Shown here: positions 52,181 to 61,493 of the stretch, piece after piece
How the letters are laid out: each line of letters starts with the position of its first letter
How positions within the stretch are numbered: position 1 is the stretch's first letter
NCBI RefSeq assembly: GCF_030695085.1
Contig: NZ_JAUYTS010000047.1
Location: 1-64,000 of the forward strand
Length of the DNA: 64,000 nucleotides
Source of the DNA: Falsiroseomonas sp.
Lineage (GTDB): Bacteria; Pseudomonadota; Alphaproteobacteria; Acetobacterales; Acetobacteraceae
Reading direction: 5' to 3'
The notes under the pieces: model-generated
Database searches by the model: none
Told to the model about the DNA's origin: nothing
Seen by the model: only the letters and a program-made list of their open reading frames with translations
Translations under genes and position numbers: made by a program

Positions 52181-53362
52181 TCAGGCCTGGATCAGCCGCA
52201 CCTTCCGCCCATCCACGCCCAGCGCCACGCGGCCGGCGCGCAGATCCAGCGCCGCTTCGCCGAACACCTCCCGCCGCCAGCCTTGCAGTGCGGCCAGCTC
52301 CGTCTCCCCGGCCGCCAGGCGTTCCAGCTCCTCGGAATTGGCCAGCAGGCGGGGGGCCACCTGGTGTTCCTCGCTTTTCGCCGCCAGCAGCACCTTCAGC
52401 AGCGCGACGAGGGCGGGGGAGGGGTTGGCACCATTGGCGCGTTCCTTCGGCGCCTCCGGCAGCGCCGATTCCGGCAGCGCCTTCGCCTCCTGGATCGCGG
52501 CGAGCAGGGAGGCGCCGGATTTGCCCTTGGCGAAGCCTTCCGAAATGCCCCGGGCGCGGGACAGGTCGCCGACGCTCTCCGGCGCCGTGGCCGCGATCTC
52601 GAGCAGCGTCTCGTCCTTCACCAGCCGGCCGCGCGGAATGTTGACGCGCTGCGCCTCCCGCTCCCGCCAGGCCGTGGCGGCGCGCAGCAGGCCGAGGAAG
52701 CGGCGATTGGTGGTGCGCGGGCGCAGCTTCTCCCACGCCGTGTCGGGGTCCTGGCGATAGGTGGCGGGCTCGGCGAGCGCCGCCATCTCCTCCGCCACCC
52801 AGGCGGTGCGGCCCTCGCGCTCCAGCTTGGTGGTCAGGCCGGTATAGATGCGGCGGAGATGGGTGACGTCCGCCGCGGCATAGGCGATCTGGGCGGGGGA
52901 CAGCGGCCGCGCGGCCCAGTCGCTGAAGCGATGCGCCTTGTCGATCTGGGCATTGGCGAGCGACCGGGCGAGCTGGTCATAGCTCACCTGGTCGCCGAAG
53001 CCGGCAACCGTGGCGGCGATCTGCGTATCGAAGATCGGGGTGGGGACGGCGCCGTAGCGCAGCAGGAAGATTTCCACATCCTGCCTGGCGGCGTGGAACA
53101 CCTTCATCACCGCCTCATCGGCCAGCAATTCGCCGAGGCTGGTCAGGTCGATCCCCGGCGCCAGGGCATCCACCACCGCCACTTCGTTGTCGCCCGCCAG
53201 CTGGACGACGCAGAGCTCGGGCCAGTAGGTCCGCTCCCGCATGAATTCCGTGTCCACGGTCACGAAGCGCTCGGCGCGCAATCGGGTGCACAGGGCGACC
53301 AGCGCCTCGGTATCGGTGATCAGGTAGGGCGCCGCTTCGGCGCCTGCGTTCCGGCGGCTCAT
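52181..53362 (-). CDS. rnd: ribonuclease D
   Basis: 3'-5' exonuclease trimming tRNA ends. 393 residues from the ATG at 53362. DEDD exonuclease motifs [27 protein letters not shown] and [13 protein letters not shown] are complete. An HRDC domain follows ([20 protein letters not shown]). Divergent from aspS with 110 bases between them. Confidence 0.94.
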   Translation of the reverse strand: MSRRNAGAEAAPYLITDTEALVALCTRLRAERFVTVDTEFMRERTYWPELCVVQLAGDNEVAVVDALAPGIDLTSLGELLADEAVMKVFHAARQDVEIFLLRYGAVPTPIFDTQIAATVAGFGDQVSYDQLARSLANAQIDKAHRFSDWAARPLSPAQIAYAAADVTHLRRIYTGLTTKLEREGRTAWVAEEMAALAEPATYRQDPDTAWEKLRPRTTNRRFLGLLRAATAWREREAQRVNIPRGRLVKDETLLEIAATAPESVGDLSRARGISEGFAKGKSGASLLAAIQEAKALPESALPEAPKERANGANPSPALVALLKVLLAAKSEEHQVAPRLLANSEELERLAAGETELAALQGWRREVFGEAALDLRAGRVALGVDGRKVRLIQA

Positions 53363-53472
53363 GCCGTGTCTGTAGCGCCAGCGGGGCGCTTGCGGAAGGC
53401 GGCGCCCTTGACATCGCGGGCCCGGTCGGGCGGTTTGCCGCCTCAGCACATCACCGCCAGGCCAATACCCCC

Positions 53473-55290
53473 ATGCACGCCTACCGCACCCACCATTGCG
53501 GCGCGCTCCGCGCCGCGGATTCCGGCAAGACCGTTCGCCTCTCGGGTTGGGTTCACCGCAAGCGCGACCATGGCGGGCTGCTGTTCGTCGATCTGCGCGA
53601 CCATCACGGCCTGACCCAATGCGTGGTCGCCCAGGGCAGCGAGGGTTTTGCCACGCTCGACGGCGCCCGGCCGGAATCCGTGGTGACCGTGACCGGGGAG
53701 GTGGTGCCGCGTGAGGGTGCGACCATCAACGCCAAGCTGCCGACCGGCGAGATCGAGCTGCGCGTGCGCGACGTGACAGTGCAATCCGCCGCAGAAATCC
53801 TTCCGATTCAAGTAGCTGGCGAGCAGGAGTTCCCTGAGGACCTGCGCCTGCGCTACCGCTTCATCGACCTGCGCCGCGAACGCCAGCACCGCAACCTGAT
53901 GCTGCGCAGCGCCGTCATCGCCAGCATCCGGCGCCGCATGATCGACCAGGGATTCACCGAATTCCAGACCCCGATCCTGACAGCGAGCAGCCCCGAGGGG
54001 GCGCGGGACTTCCTGGTGCCGGCGCGCAACCATCCGGGCAAGTTCTACGCGCTGCCCCAGGCGCCGCAGCAGTTCAAGCAGTTGGCGATGGTGGCCGGTT
54101 TCGACCGTTACTTCCAGATCGCCCCCTGCTTCCGGGACGAAGCCTCCCGCGCCGACCGGTCCCCGGGCGAATTCTACCAGCTCGACTTCGAGATGAGTTT
54201 TGTTACTCAGGAAGACGTCTTTGCAGCGATCGAGCCGGTTCTTTCGGGCGTTTTCGAGGAGTTCTCGGATTTCTCCGGTACCAAGCGGTCCGTGACGCCC
54301 GCGCCCTTCCCGCGCATCCCCTTCGACCAGGCAATGCTGGAATTCGGCTCGGACAAGCCCGACCTGCGCAACCCGATCCGCATCGCCGATGTGACCGAGC
54401 ATTTTGCCGGCGGCGGCTTTGGCCTGTTCGCGCGGGCGATCGAGAAGGGCGCGGTGGTCCGCGCCATCCCGGCCCCGGGCGCGGCGGGCAACCCACGCAG
54501 CTTCTTCGACAAGATGAATGAATGGGCCCGCGAGCAGGGCGCCGGCGGACTCGGCTACATCACCTTTGCCAACGGGGAAGCCGGCGGCCCGATCGCCAAG
54601 AACCTGCAGCCGGAACGCGTCGCCGCCATCAAGGCCGCCTGCGGCCTGGCGGATGGCGATGCGGTGTTCTTCGCGGCCGACAAGGTGGATGTCGCCGCCA
54701 AACTGGCAGGCCAGGCCCGCACCCGGCTGGGCAATGAACTCGGCCTGATCGAAAAGGATTCCTACCGGTTCTGCTGGGTCACCGATTTTCCCATGTACGA
54801 ATTGAACGAAGAAACCGGCAAGGTGGACTTCAGCCACAACCCCTTCAGCATGCCCCAGGGCGAGCTGGAGGCGCTGAACACCATGGACCCGCTGAAGATC
54901 AAGGCCTATCAGTACGATATCGTCTGCAACGGCATCGAGCTTTCGTCTGGCGCCATCCGCAATCACCGCCCCGACATCATGATCCGCGCCTTCGAGATCG
55001 CCGGCTATACTGCCCAGACGGTCGAGGATCGCTTCGGCGGCATGCTGAATGCTTTCCGCTACGGCGCCCCGCCGCATGGTGGCTCTGCCCCGGGCATCGA
55101 CCGCATTGTGATGCTGTTGGCCGATGAGCCGAATATTCGCGAAGTCATTCTGTTCCCGATGAATCAACAGGCGGAAGACTTGATGATGGGCGCGCCGGCG
55201 CCGGTGGATGCGGCGCGGTTGAAGGAGCTTTCCATCAAGCTCGACCTGCCGCCGCCGAAGGGTGGTGCGGCGGCGCCCAAGGCTTCCTAG
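53473..55290 (+). CDS. aspS: aspartate-tRNA ligase
   Basis: Class II synthetase of 605 residues. N-terminal OB anticodon domain ([20 protein letters not shown]), motif 2 ([20 protein letters not shown]), the bacterial GAD insertion, and motif 3 ([20 protein letters not shown]). Whether it also charges tRNA-Asn cannot be told from here. A perfect TTGACA at 53407-53412 in the divergent gap may be its -35 box; the -10 region is weak. Confidence 0.97.
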   Translation: MHAYRTHHCGALRAADSGKTVRLSGWVHRKRDHGGLLFVDLRDHHGLTQCVVAQGSEGFATLDGARPESVVTVTGEVVPREGATINAKLPTGEIELRVRDVTVQSAAEILPIQVAGEQEFPEDLRLRYRFIDLRRERQHRNLMLRSAVIASIRRRMIDQGFTEFQTPILTASSPEGARDFLVPARNHPGKFYALPQAPQQFKQLAMVAGFDRYFQIAPCFRDEASRADRSPGEFYQLDFEMSFVTQEDVFAAIEPVLSGVFEEFSDFSGTKRSVTPAPFPRIPFDQAMLEFGSDKPDLRNPIRIADVTEHFAGGGFGLFARAIEKGAVVRAIPAPGAAGNPRSFFDKMNEWAREQGAGGLGYITFANGEAGGPIAKNLQPERVAAIKAACGLADGDAVFFAADKVDVAAKLAGQARTRLGNELGLIEKDSYRFCWVTDFPMYELNEETGKVDFSHNPFSMPQGELEALNTMDPLKIKAYQYDIVCNGIELSSGAIRNHRPDIMIRAFEIAGYTAQTVEDRFGGMLNAFRYGAPPHGGSAPGIDRIVMLLADEPNIREVILFPMNQQAEDLMMGAPAPVDAARLKELSIKLDLPPPKGGAAAPKAS

Positions 55291-55320
55291 ATGCACCGCA
55301 GCACGCTTCGAGGAAACACC

Positions 55321-56187
55321 ATGCCGTCCACCCGCCGAATGAGCCTCCTCGCCGCGTTCTGCTGCCTTGCCGTGCCCGCCCTGGCCCAGCCGCAGCCGGT
55401 CACCACCGGCCCGCGCGCGCCGGGCGTGACGACGGAGGCGCTGGCGGCCGGCGTCGCCCGCATGGCGCCGCATCGCGCCGCCTACCGGCTGGACCTGGGC
55501 GAGGGTCGGAATTCCGGCATCGCCGGGGTGCGCGGCGCCATGGTGTTCGACGTGGCCGATGCCTGCGAGGGCTGGGCGACGCGCCAGCGCATGACCATGA
55601 CGGTGGTCGATCGCGATGGGCGGGAGATCGAGACCGTCTCCGACTACGCGACCTATGAGGCGAAGGACAATTCCAGCCTGCGCTTCTCGCTGACCCAGAC
55701 GACCGAAGGCGCCGTCAGCCAGCGTGTCTCCGGTGAGGCCGAGCTGCGCCCCGATGGCAGCGGCACGGTACGCTTCAGCGAACCGGCGGGGCTGGAGGAA
55801 ACGCTGCCCCCCGGCACGCTGCTGCCGATGCGCCATACGGTGCTGGCGGTGGAAGCCGGCCGCGCCGGCCAGCGGCTGTTCGCCGCGCCGCTGTTCGACG
55901 GCACGACGAATGAGGGTGCGCAGGACACCACCACCATCATCCCGAGCTGGGTGCCCGCCTCCGGCGAGCCGCGCTTCCCGCTGCTGGCGAACCAGGCCTC
56001 CGGCCATATGCGGATCGCGTTCTTCGAGCGCGGTGCCAGCGGTGGTGGCGGCGCCTCGCAGCCCGAATACGAGGTCGGGCTGCGCTATTTCGAGAATGGC
56101 ATCGCCGATGAACTGGTGATGGATTTTGGCGAATTCTCCGTCACCGGCCAGGCGCTGGAGATGACCCCGCTGCCGGGCGGGTGCTGA
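55321..56187 (+). CDS. eipB: cell-envelope integrity protein EipB (DUF1849)
   Basis: 288 residues from the ATG at 55321 (GAGGAA upstream), 31 bases past the aspS stop. Signal peptide MSLLAAFCCLAVPALAQP. The DUF1849 body has HRAAYRLDLGEGRNSGIAGV, RGAMVFDVADACEGWATRQR and VGLRYFENGIADELVMDFG. Cys82 and the very last residue, Cys288, match the two conserved cysteines that form the EipB disulfide. EipB is a periplasmic barrel-like protein needed for envelope integrity in Brucella. Confidence 0.88.
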   Translation: MPSTRRMSLLAAFCCLAVPALAQPQPVTTGPRAPGVTTEALAAGVARMAPHRAAYRLDLGEGRNSGIAGVRGAMVFDVADACEGWATRQRMTMTVVDRDGREIETVSDYATYEAKDNSSLRFSLTQTTEGAVSQRVSGEAELRPDGSGTVRFSEPAGLEETLPPGTLLPMRHTVLAVEAGRAGQRLFAAPLFDGTTNEGAQDTTTIIPSWVPASGEPRFPLLANQASGHMRIAFFERGASGGGGASQPEYEVGLRYFENGIADELVMDFGEFSVTGQALEMTPLPGGC

Positions 56188-56253
56188 GCCGGACCAGGTC
56201 TGACTGATCGCGACCGGCACCCGCCAGGGGCAGCCGAGCGGCCTGATGGGCGC

Positions 56254-56297
56254 CGCGCCTGCGGTAGGACGGAGGCGCGCCTGCGGCACGACAGAGC
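56254..56297. repeat. two 22-bp direct repeats
   Basis: Two copies beginning CGCGCCTGCGG at 56254 and 56276 match at 18 of 22 positions. They lie in the gap between eipB and the convergent asparaginase gene. Confidence 0.6.
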
Positions 56298-56320
56298 CGC
56301 GGATCGGTTGCGATCCGCGG
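56297..56320. terminator. 10-bp hairpin between convergent genes
   Basis: CCGCGGATCG (56297-56306) pairs perfectly with CGATCCGCGG (56311-56320) around GTTG, 10 bases before the asparaginase stop at 56331. A good bidirectional terminator for eipB and the asparaginase gene, although without a long T-run. Confidence 0.7.
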
Positions 56321-56330
56321 GGTTTGCTGA

Positions 56331-57332
56331 TCAGGCCGTCTCGAACAGCCGGGCGATCGCCGCGGGGTCCTTGCCGCGGGTCAGCGCCAGCATCAGCAGG
56401 ATGCGCGCCTTCTGCGGGTTGAGGTTGTCGGCATTGAGAAAGCCTTCCTCGCCATAGCGCCTGGTCGGAAAGGTCCGCCCCGATCCAGCGCGGGAGGACA
56501 GCACCACGGTGCAGCCCTTCGCAATCGCCTCCACCATGGCGCTGCGCTCGGCGGGTGTCAGGAAGCCAGGTGCCAGCGCCGCGGCAACCATGCCGGTGGC
56601 GCCGGCGGCCAGGAAGGCATGCACCGCCACGCCATCGCCACCCGCCACGGAATACAGCACATCGACCCGCGGCGGCTGCTCGATGCCCAGGATATCGAAG
56701 CGCGCCGCCACCGGCAGCACCCGGGTCGGGCGGCGCCAGAAGCTGTTGCGGTCGGCATCCACATGGCCCAGCGCACCAAGATCCGGGCTGCGGAAGGTCT
56801 GCATCCGGCCGGTGGAGGTCTTCGTCACCTCCCGCGCCGCATGGATCTCGTCATTCAGCACCACCAGCACGCCGAGGCCACGCGCCTGCGGGTCTGCCGC
56901 CACGCGCACCGCGCCGACCAGGTTCATCGGCCCGTCGGAGGACAGGCCGGTGAAGGGCCGCTGCGCGCCGGTGACCACCACCGGCAGTTCGGTCGGCAGG
57001 GTGAGCGAGAGGAGATAGGCGGTTTCCTCGAGCGTCGCCGTGCCATGCGTGATGACGACGCCGGCCAGGTCCGGATGCGCCGCCTCCAGCTCGATGATCT
57101 TGGCGACCAGCGCGCGCCAGTCGGACCAGCCGACCGCGGTGGAGGGGATGGCGGCGAAGGGCACGGCAAACACATCCGCCACCCGCGCCAGCTCCGGCAC
57201 ACCAGCCACCAGCGCCGCCGCATCCAGGATCGGCCGGCCGGAGGAGGCATAGTCCTGCACATCCAGCGGATGCAGGCCCTGGGAGGCGATGGTGCCGCCG
57301 GTGCCGATGATGGCGACTTTACGCTTGGTCAT
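56331..57332 (-). CDS. asparaginase-family protein with altered HGT motif
   Basis: 333 residues, type-II-like size but no signal peptide. First catalytic Thr in VAIIGTGGTIASQG; second motif reads VVITHGTATLEETAYLL, where most asparaginases have HGTDT. The Lys in REVTKTSTGRMQTF and the Ser in SDGPMNLVGA are kept. The Asp lost here normally binds the substrate amino group and belongs to the Thr-Asp-Lys set. Activity on asparagine is therefore uncertain; another amide is possible. Confidence 0.85.
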   Translation of the reverse strand: MTKRKVAIIGTGGTIASQGLHPLDVQDYASSGRPILDAAALVAGVPELARVADVFAVPFAAIPSTAVGWSDWRALVAKIIELEAAHPDLAGVVITHGTATLEETAYLLSLTLPTELPVVVTGAQRPFTGLSSDGPMNLVGAVRVAADPQARGLGVLVVLNDEIHAAREVTKTSTGRMQTFRSPDLGALGHVDADRNSFWRRPTRVLPVAARFDILGIEQPPRVDVLYSVAGGDGVAVHAFLAAGATGMVAAALAPGFLTPAERSAMVEAIAKGCTVVLSSRAGSGRTFPTRRYGEEGFLNADNLNPQKARILLMLALTRGKDPAAIARLFETA

Positions 57333-57356
57333 GGGGGCTGGTGTCTCCGGATCGGG

Positions 57357-57779
57357 TCAGGCGTCGACGACCGCGCAGGTGAGGCGGGAGACGCAGGCGA
57401 GCTTGCCATCGGCGCGGCGGATCTCGGTCTGCCACACATGCGTGCGCGCGCCGGTGTGCAGCGGGCGGCAGATCGCGGTCACCATCTCGCCGCGCTTCAC
57501 CCCGGCCATGTGGTTGGCATTCACCTCGATCCCGACCGCGCGCTGGTGTTCGGGCAGGGTCAGGATGCAGGCCAGCGTGCCCAGCGTCTCGCTCAGCACC
57601 ACGCTGGCGCCGCCATGCAGCAGGCCGAAGGGCTGGGCGTGGCGGGCATCCACCGGCATGGTCGCGTGCACCGCATCCGCCGCGATCTCGGTGATCGTGA
57701 TGCCCAGCATCCCGGCCATGTTGTCCACCATCCGCGCATTGATCTGCGCCGGGGTCCAGTCGCGTTTCCACAGGGTCAT
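57357..57779 (-). CDS. hotdog-fold acyl-CoA thioesterase (MenI/YdiI-like)
   Basis: 140 residues from MTLWKRDWTPAQINAR at 57779, aligning with the start of YdiI-type enzymes. Catalytic Glu in FGLLHGGASVVLSETLGTLA, and EVNANHMAGVKRGEMVTAIC. An upstream ATG at 57812 overlaps the MATE stop as ATGA and would add 11 residues; it is a real alternative. Cytosolic. In-line after the MATE gene and 24 bases before the asparaginase gene. Confidence 0.87.
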   Translation of the reverse strand: MTLWKRDWTPAQINARMVDNMAGMLGITITEIAADAVHATMPVDARHAQPFGLLHGGASVVLSETLGTLACILTLPEHQRAVGIEVNANHMAGVKRGEMVTAICRPLHTGARTHVWQTEIRRADGKLACVSRLTCAVVDA

Positions 57780-57808
57780 CGAGGCATCCGTCTCAGGCCA
57801 GCGGCCAG

Positions 57809-59221
57809 TCATCCCAGCCGGCGGCGCAGCGTCAAGCCGCCGGAGGCGGAAAGCCGCATCCAGCGCGCCAGCATCATGCCCGCCACCAGGAACAGCCCGA
57901 CGGACAGGCCGACCCAGAGCCCGATCGGCCCGACATCGAGCCACAGCGCCAGCACCAGGCCGAGCGGCAGGCCGATGATCCAGTAGCCCAGCCCGGCCAG
58001 CAGCATCGGCACCCGCGTATCCTTCAGGCCGCGCAGCGCGCCGGAGGCGACGGCCTGCACGCCATCGGATAGCTGGAAGAAGCCCGCCATCACCAGCATC
58101 GTGGCGGCCAGCGCCGCGGTCTCCGTCGCGCCGGGATTTCCGGGTGACAGGAACAGCCAGGCCAGCGGCGTGGCCAGCAGCACCAGCGTGGTGGCGGACG
58201 CCACCATGAAGCCGGCGCCGAGCGCGATGCCGATCCAGCCCGCCCGCGCCGCTTCCCGCGTCCGCCCGGCGCCGGTCATCAGCCCGACCCGCGCGGTGGC
58301 GGCCTGGCCGATGCCCATCGGCACCATGAAGGTGGCGGAGGCGATCTGCACCGCGATGGCATGTGCCGCCACCGCTACGGCGCCGAACCAGCCCATGGCG
58401 ATGGCGGCGAAGGCGAAGACGGAAATCTCCAGCGCCATGGTGCCCGCGATCGGCAGGCCGATCTGCGCCACCTCGCGCAGCCGGGCGACATCCAGGCGCC
58501 ACAGGCGGCCGAACAGGTGGTAGCGCCGCAGGTGGCGGTCATGCGCGATCACCACCGCCAGGCCCGCGAACATGAACAGGTTGCAGAGCGAGGAGGCGAT
58601 GCCGGCGCCGACCACGCCAAGCGCCGGCACGCCCAGGCCGCCATGGATCAGCCAGTAGTTCAGCGGAATGTTCAGCGCGACGCCGATGAAGGACACCACC
58701 AGGGCGGAAAGCGGCCGCTGCTCGGCCGAGAGGAAGCCGCGCAGCACGACGAAGCCGCAGAATAGCGGCATGCCCCACATCAGCGCGCCGACATACTGCC
58801 CGGCCAGCGCCGCCAGCACGGGGTCCTGCCCCAGCGCGCGCAGCAGCCATTCCGTGTGCCACAGCGCCAGCCAGACCGGGACGGTGGCCGCCGCGCAGGC
58901 CCAGAAGGCGGCCCGCACATCTCGCCGCATGCCGCGAAGATGGCCCCGTCCGCGGCCGCGGGTCTGCGCGCACATCGGCCCTGCTGCCAAGGCCAGGCCG
59001 AAGGCGGGCGACAGCATCGCGAAGAACAGATTGCCGCCAAGGGTCGCGGCGGCGAGCGCCTCCGTCGCCACGCGGCCGAGGAACACCGCATCGGTCAGGG
59101 ACAGCGCGAATTGCGAGAGGTTGGTCAGCACCAGGGGCCAGGCCAGCGCCAGGGTGGCGCGGATTTCCGGCCCCCAGGCGCCGAGGCGCCCGGGGCTGCG
59201 AGTCTGTGTTGCATGTGACAT
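57809..59221 (-). CDS. MATE family efflux transporter
   Basis: 470 residues from MSHATQTRSPGRLGAWGPEI at 59221; the open frame above it is trimmed as non-family. Twelve predicted helices in two bundles, with LALAWPLVLTNLSQFALSLT, DAVFLGRVATEALAAATLGG, LRGFLSAEQRPLSALVVSFI and VAAHAIAVQIASATFMVPMG. Exports cationic drugs or metabolites in exchange for H+ or Na+. Divergent from a hydrolase gene. Confidence 0.9.
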   Translation of the reverse strand: MSHATQTRSPGRLGAWGPEIRATLALAWPLVLTNLSQFALSLTDAVFLGRVATEALAAATLGGNLFFAMLSPAFGLALAAGPMCAQTRGRGRGHLRGMRRDVRAAFWACAAATVPVWLALWHTEWLLRALGQDPVLAALAGQYVGALMWGMPLFCGFVVLRGFLSAEQRPLSALVVSFIGVALNIPLNYWLIHGGLGVPALGVVGAGIASSLCNLFMFAGLAVVIAHDRHLRRYHLFGRLWRLDVARLREVAQIGLPIAGTMALEISVFAFAAIAMGWFGAVAVAAHAIAVQIASATFMVPMGIGQAATARVGLMTGAGRTREAARAGWIGIALGAGFMVASATTLVLLATPLAWLFLSPGNPGATETAALAATMLVMAGFFQLSDGVQAVASGALRGLKDTRVPMLLAGLGYWIIGLPLGLVLALWLDVGPIGLWVGLSVGLFLVAGMMLARWMRLSASGGLTLRRRLG

Positions 59222-59370
59222 GGCGGCGGGGTGGTAGCCCGGATCGTCGCCGCCGTCCCATGACCTTCCCGTTTGGTGGCAGCCGCGGCGTCTCGCCCGC
59301 ACCGCATGCCGCTTGGGGGCGACCGCGGCGAAGGCTACACTGGGGGCCAATGACGTCCGGAGCCTGCTTC

Positions 59371-60414
59371 ATGAAGCGACGCCTCATCCTCGCCGCGCCT
59401 GCCCTGGTGGCGGCAGCCGCCGCCCTGCCGGTGGCGGCCCGCGCCCAGGCCGCGCCTCAGGTGCTGACCGAGGAGTTCATGGTGCCGAGCGGCGAGGGCA
59501 TCGAGGTGTTCCTCCGCAACAAGCGCCAGGAAGGCGTCACCACCGGCGCCTCCCGCACCCTGCTGATGGTGCATGGCGCCGGATTCGGGGCGAGCAGCAG
59601 CTTCGACCTGCCCTTCGGCGGCCTGTCCTGGATGGACTACATCGCCGGACGCGGCTTCGATGTCTGGACGCTGGATATTTCCGGGTTTGGCCGCTCCACG
59701 CGCCCGCCCGCCATGTCCCAGCCGGCTGACCAGAACCCGCCGGTGACGCGCGGTGAACAGGCGCTGGTGGACCTGTCGGCGGCGGTCGCCTTCATTCGCC
59801 AGCACCGGTCGCTGGAAAAGCTGGTGCTGCTCGGCCATAGCTGGGGCACCAAGCTGGTCGGCCGCTTCGCCGCGGACCAGGCCGCCCAGGTGGAACGCCT
59901 GGTGCTGTTCGCGCCGCCCTGGCTGCGCGACGGGCCGAGCCGGACCGACCCCGGCGGCGGGCCGCTGGGCGCCTGGCGGCCGCTGACGCAGCGCGCGCTC
60001 CGCGAAGGCATCCTGGCGCAGGCCCCGGAAGCGCAGCGCGCCGGGCTGATCCCGCCGGGCTGGTTCGAGCATTTCGCCGGTGTCACCTGGGCGCTGGACC
60101 CGGATGGCATCCGCGCCAATCCCTCCGTCCTTCGCGTGCCGAACGGGCCGGTGGCGGATGGGCGCGAATTCTGGAATGCCGGGAAGCCCTGGTGGGAACC
60201 GGCCAAGGTCACCGCGCCCACGCTGATCGTCGTCGGCGAATGGGACCGAACCACGCCGCCGGCGCTGGGCCTCGCCGTGTTCGGCGAACTCAGCCAGTCG
60301 CCGGGCAAGCGGATGGTGGTGCTGGCGGAGGGCACCCACAACATGTGGATGGAGCGCAATCGCGGCGCGCTGTTCCAGGCGGTGCAGGGTTTCGTGGAGG
60401 AAGCGGCGGCCTGA
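59371..60414 (+). CDS. exported alpha/beta hydrolase
   Basis: 347 residues from the ATG at 59371 (GGAG about nine bases upstream). Signal peptide KRRLILAAPALVAAAAALPV ending AARAQ. Oxyanion segment LLMVHGAGFGASSSF, DISGFGRSTRPP, nucleophile in LVLLGHSWGTKLVGRFA, Asp in IVVGEWDRTTPPA and His in LAEGTHNMWMERN form a complete triad. Substrate unknown. Converges on the response regulator with 7 bases between stops. Confidence 0.87.
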   Translation: MKRRLILAAPALVAAAAALPVAARAQAAPQVLTEEFMVPSGEGIEVFLRNKRQEGVTTGASRTLLMVHGAGFGASSSFDLPFGGLSWMDYIAGRGFDVWTLDISGFGRSTRPPAMSQPADQNPPVTRGEQALVDLSAAVAFIRQHRSLEKLVLLGHSWGTKLVGRFAADQAAQVERLVLFAPPWLRDGPSRTDPGGGPLGAWRPLTQRALREGILAQAPEAQRAGLIPPGWFEHFAGVTWALDPDGIRANPSVLRVPNGPVADGREFWNAGKPWWEPAKVTAPTLIVVGEWDRTTPPALGLAVFGELSQSPGKRMVVLAEGTHNMWMERNRGALFQAVQGFVEEAAA

Positions 60415-60421
60415 CGGGGTC

Positions 60422-61159
60422 CTACCCGGCGGCGGGGTCGAAGACGTAGCCGGCGCCGCGGATGGTGCGGATGATTTCGGGACGGCCCGGCACCGCCTCC
60501 AGCTTGCGGCGGATGCGGGCGATACGGACATCGATGGAGCGGTCGAGATGCGCGTCGCCGCGCGGATGCGCCAGTTCCAGCAGCGCGTCGCGCGTCAGGA
60601 CACGGCCAGGGCGCTCGGCGAAGGCCCGCAGCAGGGCGAATTCGGAGGGGCCGAGCGGAATCTCCTGCCCCGCGGCCCCGGTCAGCCGCCGCGCCTCCAG
60701 GTCCAGCCAGGCGCGGCCCATGCGGATGCGGCGGCTTGCCGGGGGCTCGGGTTGCGGCGACCGGGCGGGGAGGGGGGCGTCCAGCCGCGCCCGCCGCCGG
60801 CGCAGCACGGCGCGTAGCCGGGCCAGCAGTTCCCGCAGTTCCACCGGCTTGGCGATGTAGTCATCGGCGCCGACCTCCAGCCCCACCACCCGGTCCAGCA
60901 CGCCACCGGCGGCGGACAGGATGACGATGCCGATGTCGGATTGGGCGCGCAGCGCGCGGGCGATGGACAGGCCATCCTCGCCCGGCATGGCGATATCCAG
61001 CACCACCAGATCGGCGCTGCGTTCCGCCAGCAGCTCGCGCAGCGTCGCGGCGCCCTCGGCGCAGCGCACGTCCAGGCCCCGATCGGCCAGGTATTCGGCC
61101 ACCGAATCGCGCAGGCCGGCTTCGTCGTCGCAGATGATGATGGCGGGGGCATCCGCCAT
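60422..61159 (-). CDS. OmpR/PhoB-type response regulator (orphan)
   Basis: 245 residues. Receiver domain with acidic pair IICDDEAGLRDS, phospho-acceptor Asp in VVLDIAMPGEDGLSIA, Thr/Ser-equivalent in VILSAAGG and Lys in DDYIAKPVELREL. After a Pro-rich linker, a winged-helix DNA-binding domain (LGPSEFALLRAFAERPGRVL, IDVRIARIRRKLE, IRTIRGAGYVFDP). No histidine kinase is adjacent within the window. It is divergent from the sugar-acid dehydratase. Confidence 0.92.
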   Translation of the reverse strand: MADAPAIIICDDEAGLRDSVAEYLADRGLDVRCAEGAATLRELLAERSADLVVLDIAMPGEDGLSIARALRAQSDIGIVILSAAGGVLDRVVGLEVGADDYIAKPVELRELLARLRAVLRRRRARLDAPLPARSPQPEPPASRRIRMGRAWLDLEARRLTGAAGQEIPLGPSEFALLRAFAERPGRVLTRDALLELAHPRGDAHLDRSIDVRIARIRRKLEAVPGRPEIIRTIRGAGYVFDPAAG

Positions 61160-61493
61160 GCGGACGGCATCCTTTCAAGATGGGGCACGTGAGGGAGCGC
61201 CGGGTGCGCCTCAACGCAGCATGCTGGGACGCCGGGCGCAACAAAGTGGTGGCGGCCGTGAAATCACCGCGAAACGAAGGCGGGGCAGAAGGCGGCGACG
61301 TGACCGGGGAGGCGTCGCATGTCCTGCGCTGGGGAGGGGTTGGCAGAAGACTCGCTGTGGTTCCGGCTGTTCCGGCAATGGCTGGCGCCGGGATTGTCGC
61401 GGGCCTCGCACCCCGCCGCGACAGGGGGAGGTTGACGAAACCGCGGGGCGGCGCCTCACTCCCCCAAACGGCGGCAGCCGAGGGGGAAAGACC
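61160..61493. other. divergent regulatory region, no gene seen
   Basis: 334 bases between the response regulator and the dehydratase starts. Open frames here lack ribosome sites and family similarity. The only structure I noted is a dyad TGTCGCGG (61395-61402)/CCGCGACA (61416-61423) with 13 bases between arms, 70 bases before the dehydratase start: a candidate operator for the catabolic genes. Confidence 0.5.

Noticed and set aside
59222-59350. N-terminal extension of the MATE gene
   Set aside because: Low similarity and crosses the divergent promoter region; the ATG at 59221 fits the family.
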